From contig CM033391.1 in NCBI GenBank assembly GCA_019426215.1, positions 12,202,708 to 12,266,707 on the forward strand: 64,000 nt of DNA. Reading direction: 5' to 3'. Below the pieces are notes generated by a model. It saw only the letters and a program-made list of their open reading frames with translations, ran no database searches and was not told the origin of the DNA. This DNA comes from Buddleja alternifolia (taxonomy: Eukaryota; Streptophyta; Magnoliopsida; Lamiales; Scrophulariaceae). Below, one piece after another: positions 46,854-56,645 of this stretch; position 1 is the first letter of the stretch; each line of letters begins with the position of its first letter. Position numbers and translations under genes: made by a program.

Positions 46854-48066
46854 ATCCAATGAGGGAGATAGGCTCCAAACAACGGATAGCCTAGCTGGTT
46901 TCTTTTCCAAAGCGTCTATTTCAGAAAAGACCATGGAACAGATCATGAGGCAAGACTCTAACATTCGTAAATACGATGGGTTTAGAGTTAGCGGCATGAG
47001 CAGAATCCTAAATCAAATAGGATTGAAACAGCGCAAGCATAACATCAAGTACAAAGTTAATACTGGGGAATTCGCAATTCCTATGGAATTAACTGGTAAC
47101 GTGATGGATATGCAGCTTATTCCAAAAGAGGAAATTCTAGAGGAATTAAGCAAAATGAAAGAGGAAGAAGCGATTACGATGAAATGGATCCATATAGGAA
47201 CCATTGAAGTATTAATCAAATCCACTTTCAAGGAAGGAGTTGATTCACCTTTACATTTATCCATAATGGATAAAAGGATCAACAACCTGAGAGATGGTTG
47301 TCTTGGTACAATGGTAGGAAATTTATATGCAGGCAAACTAATGTTTGACATTCATCCACGAATTGCATATAACCTAGCCGACCAAGATTTTGATCGAGTT
47401 CTAACCCTTCATCAGGACTTCAAAAGAACGGATCTGATGAAAGAAGGGAATAGACCCTATTCTATTACATATAGAATAGCATATGCACTTTCCAATACAC
47501 ATCATTCTGATTTGTTTGTCAGGAAAGAATATATTGAAATTCCTATGATTTTCAAGGAATTCGCTAAGGTAATGGCACCAGATCCAATTAAAATACCAAA
47601 AATTGGAGGTGTAGATATCTTAATCCGAGATCATCCAGTTTTAGAACGATCAATGAGTTCTAGAACAGATTATAGCAGAATATCCTTTTCGGAAGAAAGG
47701 ATTAGGAGTCTAAAAGGAAAAGAATTAGTTGAAAACCTAGTTCCAATTCCTCAGGCTATTCGGGTAGATAATGTCAAAATTAAATGCCCCGAAGGATGGA
47801 AGGACATACAAGTTATATTTGACATTACGGAGAAAGATAATTACTTTCCCTGTGATGATCTATATCACTTGCAGCAAGCCACTGTAAACCAATACGAGGG
47901 TATGCTAGATATAGCAGGCCACAAAGTATTTGTCACAGGCAGTGCAGGACGAGAACCTGGAATGGTTATTCTGGGATTGAGCTTCCTTGAGGAACACAAA
48001 CCTTGGGGAAGAAAAGGAAAAGGCATGGAATTTAACTTGGACGGACATGTTATTCAAGTGGAATAA
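46846..48066 (+). CDS. Pararetrovirus movement protein (30K superfamily)
   Basis: 406 codons. The central segment (about residues 65-215) has the alternating hydrophobic strands of the 30K movement-protein core, including the region around IHIGTIEVLIKSTF with a conserved-type Asp a little downstream (GVDSPLHLSIMDKR). Members move viral genomes through plasmodesmata. A strand-rich C-terminal region (about 300-400) is less conserved. The ORF is uninterrupted, and its TAA is followed directly by the polymerase ATG. It lies downstream of the coat protein as a separate ORF. Confidence 0.75.
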   Translation: MDKSNEGDRLQTTDSLAGFFSKASISEKTMEQIMRQDSNIRKYDGFRVSGMSRILNQIGLKQRKHNIKYKVNTGEFAIPMELTGNVMDMQLIPKEEILEELSKMKEEEAITMKWIHIGTIEVLIKSTFKEGVDSPLHLSIMDKRINNLRDGCLGTMVGNLYAGKLMFDIHPRIAYNLADQDFDRVLTLHQDFKRTDLMKEGNRPYSITYRIAYALSNTHHSDLFVRKEYIEIPMIFKEFAKVMAPDPIKIPKIGGVDILIRDHPVLERSMSSRTDYSRISFSEERIRSLKGKELVENLVPIPQAIRVDNVKIKCPEGWKDIQVIFDITEKDNYFPCDDLYHLQQATVNQYEGMLDIAGHKVFVTGSAGREPGMVILGLSFLEEHKPWGRKGKGMEFNLDGHVIQVE

Positions 48067-50133
48067 ATGACTAGCCCCTTTTCTATATACATATCGGTTG
48101 GTATGTTATATGAACAATATAAGTCAGAATATTTTGCAGCTTATATTGATTCAGGATCAGGGATTTGTACATCAAAACCTGGTGTGTTTCCTAGCAATGC
48201 TATGGAAACTTTACCCCTTATTGCGGGAAAGGATTTCTCTCAGAAAATCCTCCTCCTCAACAAGGGAATAAGGGAAACCCATATCATGATCGGAGGAGCA
48301 TTTGGTACGCCTTGGTTCAAGGTCAAAATGCCCCCAATATACTTTCATGATACCGGCGCCGATATTTTGCTTGGAAATAATTTTCTCCAGACATTTGCAA
48401 AATATGTGCAAGATAACAACAACAAGTTGTTGATTTTCACTACTCCTTGTGGTAATGAAATACAAGTTTTGCGCCGCCCCCAGGCCTTTAATCGCCTCCT
48501 GCCAATTACTTTTCGCAGCAAACGTGGTGATTTTAATCCTGATTCCAAATTAACCCATCCCCAAATGAAGGATAAAAGGAAATTTGGAAAAGCTCTATTG
48601 TCTTATAGACGATTTGGGCTAATCGAACGAGAAGGAGATTCTGAAGAAGAACTTCACCTTCTTAAGAAAGAGTTACAAAGCAACTCTATGGATAACATTA
48701 ACGAGGAAAGTCTGCTTTCCCTTGAAAATGTTAAACGGCTAATTCAAAGGAACTTTAATGAGGATCCTTTGGCTTGGTGGGAGAAAAACAAGATTGAAGC
48801 TACTCTGAAAGTAAAAGAACAATGCAAGTACGAGTATGTTCGATACAAGCATATCCAGATGAATATGGAAGATAAGAAGGATATGCAAACAATCATAAAA
48901 GAGCATATCAATCTTAACCTCATAGAACCTGGAGTCTCCGCTTACAGTAGCCCTGGATTTCTAGTTAGAAACCATAGCGAGGTAAAACGGGGAAAGGCAA
49001 GACTAGTAATCAACTATCAAGGTATCAATAAGATACTGGAATTTGATGGTTACTATATCCCAAGCCGAGAACACTTAATCGAATGTATTAGAGACGCTAA
49101 AGTGTTTTCAAAATTCGATTGTAAATCTGGTTTCTATCAGATCAAGATGGAAAAGGAGTCCAGAAAATATACTGCATTTTCTACTCCGCAAGGTCAGTAT
49201 ATCTGGAACGTTCTTCCAATGGGATTAGCAAATGCACCCCAGATATATCAAAGGAAAATGGATAATCTATTTAAAGATTATTTCGAGTTCATGTTCGTCT
49301 ATATTGACGACGTCTTAATTGCATCTAGAAATATGAAGGAACATATTAAACACCTCGAGATATTTTCTAATGCATGTTTTAACGAAGGATTAGTGCTTTC
49401 AGAAAAGAAAGCAATAATTGGAGTTAATAAGATAGAATTTCTTGGTATTCTTATTGACGAAACAGGTATTAAACTCCAGGAACACATTGTGGAAAAAATA
49501 CGCAATTTTTCGGATGTTTTAAAAGATAAGAAACAGCTTCAAAGCTTTTTGGGAGTTGTTAACTTTGCAGGTATCTTCATTAAAGATCTAGCAAGGTATA
49601 GAAAGGATTTCCGACCCCTCTTAAAGGAAACGGAAAGCTCAAAATGGAAGTGGGAAGAAATTCACACTCAACGGATTCGTGAGTTGAAACAAGTCTGTAA
49701 TAACTTGCCTAAACTCGCAATACCACAGGACAAGGATGATTTGGTAGTCTATACAGATGCCAATGACTACAGATGGGCAGCAGTGCTCATGAAGCGGACG
49801 ACTACAGGGGAAGAACCTTGTAGATATGCAGGAGGATTGTTCATAGAACAACAAGCCAATCTGTGGCATATAAACGAGAAAAAATTCTTTGTTGTATGGA
49901 GAGCATTTAAAAAATGGCCATTATTTCTCTTAGCAAAAGAATTTACATTAAAAGTTGATAATACGAATGTCAAAGCCTTTTTGAAAAATAAACTTGAATC
50001 TAAAATAGAAAGGGCTCGTATTCTCAGATGGCAAGCTGAATGTCAATATTATTGTTTTGACATTATTATTGTGAAATCTCATGAAAATGTTCTTGCAGAT
50101 TTCTTAACAAGAGATGGAAGTATCGGAAGCTAA
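48067..50133 (+). CDS. Pararetrovirus protease-reverse transcriptase-RNase H polyprotein
   Basis: 688 codons. An aspartic-protease active site IDSGSG is near residue 27. The reverse transcriptase spans about 240-500, with RLVINYQGIN-type fingers, SKFDCKSGFYQI, the LPMGLANAPQIYQRKM region and the catalytic box YIDD near residue 411. RNase H starts near 560 (VVYTDAN) with the later catalytic Glu and Asp regions present. No integrase follows. The architecture is that of caulimovirid Pol, which copies pregenomic RNA to DNA. Uninterrupted; the last 20 nt overlap the next ORF. Confidence 0.95.
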   Translation: MTSPFSIYISVGMLYEQYKSEYFAAYIDSGSGICTSKPGVFPSNAMETLPLIAGKDFSQKILLLNKGIRETHIMIGGAFGTPWFKVKMPPIYFHDTGADILLGNNFLQTFAKYVQDNNNKLLIFTTPCGNEIQVLRRPQAFNRLLPITFRSKRGDFNPDSKLTHPQMKDKRKFGKALLSYRRFGLIEREGDSEEELHLLKKELQSNSMDNINEESLLSLENVKRLIQRNFNEDPLAWWEKNKIEATLKVKEQCKYEYVRYKHIQMNMEDKKDMQTIIKEHINLNLIEPGVSAYSSPGFLVRNHSEVKRGKARLVINYQGINKILEFDGYYIPSREHLIECIRDAKVFSKFDCKSGFYQIKMEKESRKYTAFSTPQGQYIWNVLPMGLANAPQIYQRKMDNLFKDYFEFMFVYIDDVLIASRNMKEHIKHLEIFSNACFNEGLVLSEKKAIIGVNKIEFLGILIDETGIKLQEHIVEKIRNFSDVLKDKKQLQSFLGVVNFAGIFIKDLARYRKDFRPLLKETESSKWKWEEIHTQRIRELKQVCNNLPKLAIPQDKDDLVVYTDANDYRWAAVLMKRTTTGEEPCRYAGGLFIEQQANLWHINEKKFFVVWRAFKKWPLFLLAKEFTLKVDNTNVKAFLKNKLESKIERARILRWQAECQYYCFDIIIVKSHENVLADFLTRDGSIGS

Positions 50134-51433
50134 CTCCATCATCAAGAGGTACAGGCATCTCAGGGAAAACCTTGAGGAGCTTGACAAGAGTTTTGGCAAG
50201 CTACCAGTTAACGCTGAAGTAGCAGGCCAAGTACAACGAGCTGATCTGAACACTGTTCAGAATCAAATCAACGAGACAATGTATGTCATGACTTCGTTAT
50301 GGAATACTCTACATGCGCCAATTCACAAGGCTTCACCATCGGTGATGGCTAGGGAGTTGAGAGAGCAGGACTCTACACTTGCGTTTAGAGAGGGGCTCTA
50401 TACCCGGAGCGGTGGATTCAAATACCACTTGCACAAGTCCATTCTTTGATTCTGAGAAAACGGAAAAGGTTGAACAAAAGAAAGCGCAAGCTTCTACTAG
50501 TTCAAGTCAACCCAACACCTCTGCGGTTAAAGAGGAAGAGATTAATCTTAGGCCACAAACGACGGGCACTTCTAAGATTAATACTAACCCGATTAATTTA
50601 CAGTGGCAGGGTTATCAGCGTTCTTGGGAAAAACTGATCTCAAGAAAAGGAATAAATCCTTGGTAGAAATATCAGGGAAATATCCTAGGGTTTGGATGAA
50701 GGACGGATCCAAGCCAGAGGAGGTCCGCGAATGGTATGATTTTGGGGCACTTGCTTCAGTTCATACGATGTCACCTAACTTTCCGGAAATCTCCAAATTA
50801 CCGGACTGGATTTCAAGTGCCGTGTATGATTCATGGCAAAACAACCAACACCTCAAACGAGGTGATATTCTGGAGCTAAAGTTCATATCAGCAGCACCAG
50901 AAATGGCAGGAAAAGGGTCTCATCCGGCTTTTCATTTTATTAAGTTACAGAGACCAGACATGGCAGCCTATACACGAATTAAGGCAGCAACAGAGGAAGC
51001 TCCGTTGGTCAGCGCTATCAACGAAGATGACATTTCCACCAGAAGAGCATGAGGAATGTGGGTCTGTCTTACAGAGATGGACAAGGTCAAGTATCCATTC
51101 AAAATATTCACAAATTCAGCGAATGGATCATTCCTGTTAAACTCCATGACAGGGAAAAGTACTGATTTCGCAGAAAAGCTCTTTGAACAAAAGAGGACGC
51201 TAATCTGGGAAAATAAGTTACCAGCAACGGATGCAACCAGGAAGAAGGCCTGCAACATGATGCATGTTGATCAATGGCAGAACCGGGAATGCTCAAGTTG
51301 CGAGTTTCAAGAGAAACCCCTATTCGGGACACGGATACGGGTTACCAAGACTAAACTCGAGTCAGAAAAGGACAAGGGAAAAAGGAAGACGTTTTACCCA
51401 AAAGGTTTTCACAAACCAGGTAAAACCATGTAA
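50114..51433 (+). pseudogene. Pararetrovirus 3' ORF region (transactivator position), broken
   Basis: The first ORF, 50114-50449 (111 codons, helical), overlaps the Pol end. Related-looking coding sequence then continues in another frame (about 50400-50640), returns to the first frame (about 50605-51052), meets a TGA at 51050-51052 and continues in frame to 51433. A Lys/Glu/Gln linker, then a globular part with several Trp, and a C-terminal CX2C pair can be seen. Position corresponds to the transactivator/inclusion-body or ORF4-type proteins of caulimovirids, but no diagnostic motif was recognised. Two frame changes and one stop suggest decay; alternatively these are separate small ORFs. Confidence 0.6.
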
Positions 51434-51658
51434 AAGACAAAGGCGACCTGAATAATTAGGCGCACCAAGAAAGGAATCAATCATGTGATTGGTTGGTGGA
51501 GAACAGCTGAACCAAACAGCTGTTAAAGTCAAGGAGTGGCAGACAAAGTGGCAAACACTAGGGTCTACACGCATGTAAAGGAATCTTGACAGCAAAGCAA
51601 TGATGTCAAGAAAATTGTACAAGTTTGGAATCCGCATTTGGAGTCCGAGGTCTGAGGC

Positions 51659-51667
51659 TATAAAAGG
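51659..51667 (+). promoter_or_regulatory. TATA box of the pararetroviral transcript promoter
   Basis: TATAAAAGG, about 230 bp after the last ORF and upstream of a leader-like region; the position expected for the 35S-type promoter. The poly(A) signal lies about 200 nt downstream of the expected start, giving the terminal redundancy typical of the family. Confidence 0.75.
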
Positions 51668-51887
51668 AGAGCTCAGAAGCAGATGAAGATCATCAAACAT
51701 TTTCTTCAACTCTTCAAATTTACAAAACTAAGCAAAACAGCAAATTTGTAATCTTTCTTTTATAGTTTTAATATACGAGTGTATGGGGGATTCCCCAATA
51801 GTAAGACCTCTGATGAGAGGCTAAAAGGTTTTCTCCTCCAATAGCGGAGTAGAATAGTATTATGTAATTTTAATTTTGTATCTCATC

Positions 51888-51893
51888 AATAAA
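51888..51893 (+). terminator. Poly(A) signal of the pararetrovirus
   Basis: AATAAA about 200 nt after the presumed transcript start, as in caulimovirid pregenomic RNA. Confidence 0.65.
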
Positions 51894-52210
51894 AGAAGGC
51901 TTTTGTCCAACTTGTTGTCCAAAATCCAAATTATAAATTTATCCATTTATATCTTTTACGCCCTCGGGAAGGAAACGAAGGGGGTTGTGCTGAGTATTGC
52001 TGAAGGAGCTGAGTACTGCGAACCACCGGTTGCGATTGTGTGGTTGGTCTAGAGTCGCTTGTACCGGCTTGCCGTAAAACCAAGAACTCAGAATACCCCA
52101 TGATATCTTGGTCAAAAGAAGGTATAAATCTATGAAACGTTAATTTTATTTCGGAAGCATGTTGGGCCTGATTTTATCGTTCTTCATGAATTGAAATCTT
52201 CTGATTAAAA

Positions 52211-52359
52211 CAAAACCTAATGCAATAAGATTTATCATAAGGGATAAAAAATTTCAGGCATCAAATTGTTTAGGGGTTTGATTGATAATATAAAGAAGTA
52301 AGGGACTAAAGTCCAAATAGTGGAATTGAACAAAGACGACATATTAAATGACGTTTTGT
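52211..52359. repeat. Right arm of the inverted repeat flanking the pararetrovirus
   Basis: Diverged inverted copy of 44125-44260. On the minus strand it shares ACAAAACGTCATTTAATATG, AGTCCCTTACTTCTTTATAT and ATTAGGTTTTG. Confidence 0.5.
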
Positions 52360-54270
52360 ACTAGTTTAATAATTGATGTCAAAGTGTATTATTTTGAGAA
52401 ACTTTTATAATAGTTGTATTATTTTATTAAAAAACCCATATATATATATATATCATTTTATTCATTATTACTCATTAAACTATATAACCATTCAAAACAA
52501 AATAAATAGCCCATCTAATGGCCCATTTTGCAGTAAATTCCTCCTTGATGGCCCATCTGATAATTTAGAGAGCAAAAGCCCATGTTAAACTTTTTTGTTG
52601 TACTACGGCAAGACCTAGAAAAAAAGTCAATTACAATGCATTTATATTCTTTGCTCGAGAAGGGGTGTGGCAAAAATAGTCCCGTTATTTTTGTCACTGG
52701 CAATTTAGGGACAAAAAATTTGAAAAACTCGTGAATTTAGTCCAATTTTGACTGAAGAATTTTAATTTGGCCGAAAGTTAGTCACATGCCACGCACATGA
52801 CCCCCAGTTTCGGGATTTTGATTTTCCAGCAATTATTGCTTACGTGGACTATGGAGTGTGCCACATTTGATATTTGATGCCATATAGACAATATGGTGGA
52901 GGGATAATTTGCCTATTTCCTTTAAATTTTATTTATGTAAAATACTAGATGGAAAAAGTATCTTAAAATGTTTTAAAAAATATCTGAAAAGTTGAAAAAA
53001 ATATTAAATTATTTTATTGGTAAAAATCGAACTATTTAATATTTAAATTATTATACAAATTTAAAATAAATATTCAAAAAAATATATTTGAAAAACAAAT
53101 GTTCAAAATACCAATAGAAAATTGCATAGAATTTCAAATAATTTATATTTATAACTATTTTAATTATGAAATGAACATCTATTAAAAAAATTATGAAAAT
53201 TACATGGGCATTACCTGAAATAGCTTGAACAAAATAATAAAAAAACAATTATGTAATATTTAATTTGTGCTTCAACTCTCTTATATGATTTTATAAATTT
53301 CTGTATTCGAAAGTGAGTAAATGATGTAGAAGTAGAACCGAACAAAAACTTTAGCAAACAAAAATAATAATAAAATAATTGAATAACCCTATTTTTCAAC
53401 TGAGTGCCAGTTGGAATTGGAATTAGCTGGAACCCCAGCTAATAAAATAATAACAAATGTTTATTACTGACGCTGAACATCAGAGTTTGGGCCTCTAAGC
53501 CTCTATATTTAGAGGCCCAAAAATTCAGTCCATTTTTTTTAATAATGACAAAAAATTAGATCCGACTCGATTGGGTATACAAACCCGATATATATCCGAA
53601 ATTGATTAAATCAAGTAAAATGGTTTGGTGTTGGGCAACAAAACTTACAGATCAAAACCCGAACTCGACAACCTGAACCGAACATCCACCCCTAACCACT
53701 GCCCCGTTTACCGTTGCGAATTGCCGATTGCCACTCAATTTCTAGCTCCATTGGAAACCCCTATTTGGTTGTTCCTTTATTTAGTTTTAATTTTGGAGAG
53801 TGGGTAGGAGCAATTTTGGAGATGCAAAGGGTCAAGTTGGTCACTCAATTCTCGTACTATTTAATATTTTTTTCTTTTTAAAGAATTCCGCAATGACATA
53901 GTGGTCATTTTACATTTTCCGTCCAACCTTACATCATTAAATGAATAAAAAAGATAGTAGATGTTATTTATGAAAAATCAGATATTTTTTGTAATTAAGC
54001 CAAACCTCAAGGGCAGTATATGTAATTATCCCTATATATTATTAATATATTAATTTAAATTATAAGAGTATTGTATTTATATAAATATAAAAATATTTAA
54101 TATGAACCATTGATCTCATCTAAATTTATGGATATGACAAATTTGATTAAATAAATATACATGTGCTTAATTATAACCGATGATTTTTATCAAGGGTAAA
54201 ACTTTCAGTAATAAAGGTAAAAAAATCATAACAACTTGCAAAATGCGCTCTTAGCGCTCGTGGGGGTTGC

Positions 54271-54302
<32 letters not shown>

Positions 54303-54995
54303 CGTAAAGGAGGTTTGATGATAATTTTTTTCAATAGGGGTTAAATGCCATAAGTGGGCATATCATGGGGTCATATGCAATTTGCCCTATACCCAAATCC
54401 TCACTCCAACCAGGGTCTTAAATTTCGCCTAAAACTTCAAAATTTTGGTTGAAATTGTGGGTTTTCGGGGGTCTCAAACAAAAATTGAATTTTTGATCCA
54501 ATTTGGTATTTTCCGAAATTTCGACGGAAATTCAAAATTTTTGTCGAAATCCGAAATTTTTCGAAATTTAAAATAATATTTTGCTAATTATCCATCTAAA
54601 TTTTGACCGAAACCCGAAATTTTCATTGAAACCTGAAAATTCCAGAAATTTAAAATAAAATATTTTTATTATTTTTTTAAATATTTTATAGTTAAAAATT
54701 AGAGGCAAACAATCATTTATATTAAAAGAAAAGATAATAAATGACCAATTATGTAAACCAATAAGTAATAAATTTAAATAAGAATCTGAAAGTGATACTA
54801 GACAATAAGTTAATAAAAATTTGGGTCTGAACATAAAAATTATTTAAATAAGATCTCATAAAAATTCTCTTAGAAGATTGATGTGGTTTTGAATAATGAT
54901 TTTTACAAAAATGTGGTACACTTTATTTTAATAAAATTCTTATGATATTTAATTAATATTTTACTATTATTATTTCATATTTTTCACAGCAAATT
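52360..54995. other. AT-rich spacer 3' of the pararetrovirus
   Basis: No gene. Positions 54420-54660 are rich in CGAAATTTC and CCGAAATTT words, suggesting an old dispersed repeat; a fragment in similar style occurs at 56340-56420. Confidence 0.4.
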
Positions 54996-54998
54996 TTA

Positions 54999-55926
54999 GG
55001 CTATGTTTGGTTATGTTTTGGGATGGTATTTTGGTGAGAATTATTGGTGAAAATTTTATGGGGACACGTGCAATTTTGATGAGATTATGTTTGGTTATGT
55101 TTTGGGAGTTGTTTTTTGAGTGATTTTTTGGTGATATAGTGTTTGGTTTTGTTTTCAAAGGGAACATAAATTACTGTAGCTGTCAAATCGTGTAAGTTTT
55201 TGTCTGTCAATAATTAAAAGTTATAATATAATATTGAGATTGTAATAATTATTATATAGATAAATATATATGTATATATGTACAAATATATATGTATATA
55301 TGTAGGTAATAGTAGTATATATAATATTGAGATTGTAATAATTATTATAGAGATAAATATATATGTATATATGTAAGTAATAGTAGTTGATATATATACT
55401 TAAAAGAAAAGTTTATATATATACATATATATATATATTTAATTACAAAATTATATTTAATTTACGAAAATTAAAAAAAAATTGAAGACAACATTTCAAA
55501 TGTCGTCTTCAATTTTTTCATTTTTATTTTTTTATTTATGATATGTTGTCTTCTAATTATATAAATAAATATATATATATATATATAGAAAAAATTATAT
55601 TTAATTACAAAATTATATTTAATTTACGAAAATTATAAAAAAGAAAAATGAAAATTGAAGACGTTCAATTTTTTTTTTTTTTTTTAATTTATGAACAGTG
55701 AAGACGACATGGCACATGTCGTCTTCACTGTTCATTTTTATTTATTTTTTTAATTATGAAGAAGACATTTTATATGTCATCTTCTAATTATATATATAAA
55801 AAATTATATTTAATTTACGAAAATTAAAAAAAAAAGAAAATTGAAGACGACATTTCAAATGTCGTCTTTAATTTTTTTTTATTCATGCACAGTGAAGACG
55901 ACATTTTATATTTATGTTAAAAGAAA

Positions 55927-55972
<46 letters not shown>

Positions 55973-56201
55973 TGTGTAAGAGAGAGAAAGTGAGAGTGAG
56001 AGAAGAGAGAACGTGTCAGATAGAGTGAGAGAGTAAGAGAAAAAGAGGAGAGAGAGTGTGTCAGAGAAACAGGGAGCACAATCATTATTTTTTTTTGGAC
56101 AAAAAATTGACAACTTTCTTGATGAAAAATTGTGTGATCCAAACATAACTTGGCCAAAAATTCGGACAAAAATGGGCTTGAAAACATAACCAAACATAGC
56201 C
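54999..56201. mobile_element. PIF/Harbinger-type non-autonomous element with internal palindromes
   Basis: 1,203 bp. Perfect-looking ends GGCTATGTTTGGTTATGTTT and ...AAACATAACCAAACATAGCC, with TTA duplicated at 54996-54998 and 56202-56204. The interior is (TA)n-rich with repeated palindromic units built on GAAGACGACAT/ATGTCGTCTTC (about 55485-55515, 55700-55730, 55840-55870 and a half-copy at 55892). No transposase. Confidence 0.85.
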
Positions 56202-56204
56202 TTA

Positions 56205-56645
56205 GTCATTTTAATTAACAAGATTCATTATATATATTATATATGAAATATTATTAATATAAAAAATACATAATTATAATATTTAAAGTTACGTAAAGTT
56301 TTTTTGTAAATTTTTAAATATTTTTATAAATTTTTATAATTTCTTTAAAATCAAAAGCAAAATTTTGAAAATTCTCAAACTTTCAATCAAAATTTTCGTA
56401 AATTTAATGCTCGATTTCGAGACCAGACCGCTAAGGAGATTTATAATACCTTACTCCAACAAAAGAATTACGAACTTAGCCTTGCTTCCTAGCGTTACCT
56501 CTGGTTCGTCGACAACTTCCGGTCCATCCCTTTATGGAAGAGGTATGGCGATGGCAATTGGGTTTTTCGCCTAGTTTGTAATCACTCACTCAGATTTTCC
56601 TCAAAAATCATCATCTACTTGTAGTGTTGAATTTCACAACAAACA
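56205..56645. other. 5' flank of the PPR gene
   Basis: AT-rich repeat-like DNA to about 56430, then probable promoter and 5' UTR. No clear TATA box was assigned. Confidence 0.4.

Larger units (their letters stand above)
44261..52210 (+). mobile_element. Endogenous pararetrovirus (Caulimoviridae), near genome-length
   Basis: About 7.9 kb, the size of one caulimovirid genome. In order: leader end with tRNA-Met primer site (44327-44339); ORFs at 44406-44738, 44742-45113, 45113-46570, 46578-46853, 46846-48066 and 48067-50133; a broken 3' ORF region 50114-51433; a TATA promoter (51659-51667); a poly(A) signal (51888-51893); and leader-like sequence to about 52100. ORFs abut or overlap by 1-20 nt (TAATG, TAAATG and similar), as expected for a polycistronic pregenomic RNA. 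There is no integrase and there are no LTRs, which separates it from Ty3 elements. From 44406 to 50133 no stop or frameshift interrupts the predicted ORFs. Exact viral/host boundaries are not visible. Confidence 0.9.

Noticed and set aside
46434..46997. Minus-strand ORFs inside the pararetrovirus
   Set aside because: Antisense shadows of well-supported viral genes; caulimovirids express one strand.
44261..52210. Ty3/gypsy retrotransposon interpretation of the RT-bearing region
   Set aside because: No LTRs and no integrase; a movement protein, small overlapping ORFs and a promoter at the 3' end fit Caulimoviridae instead.
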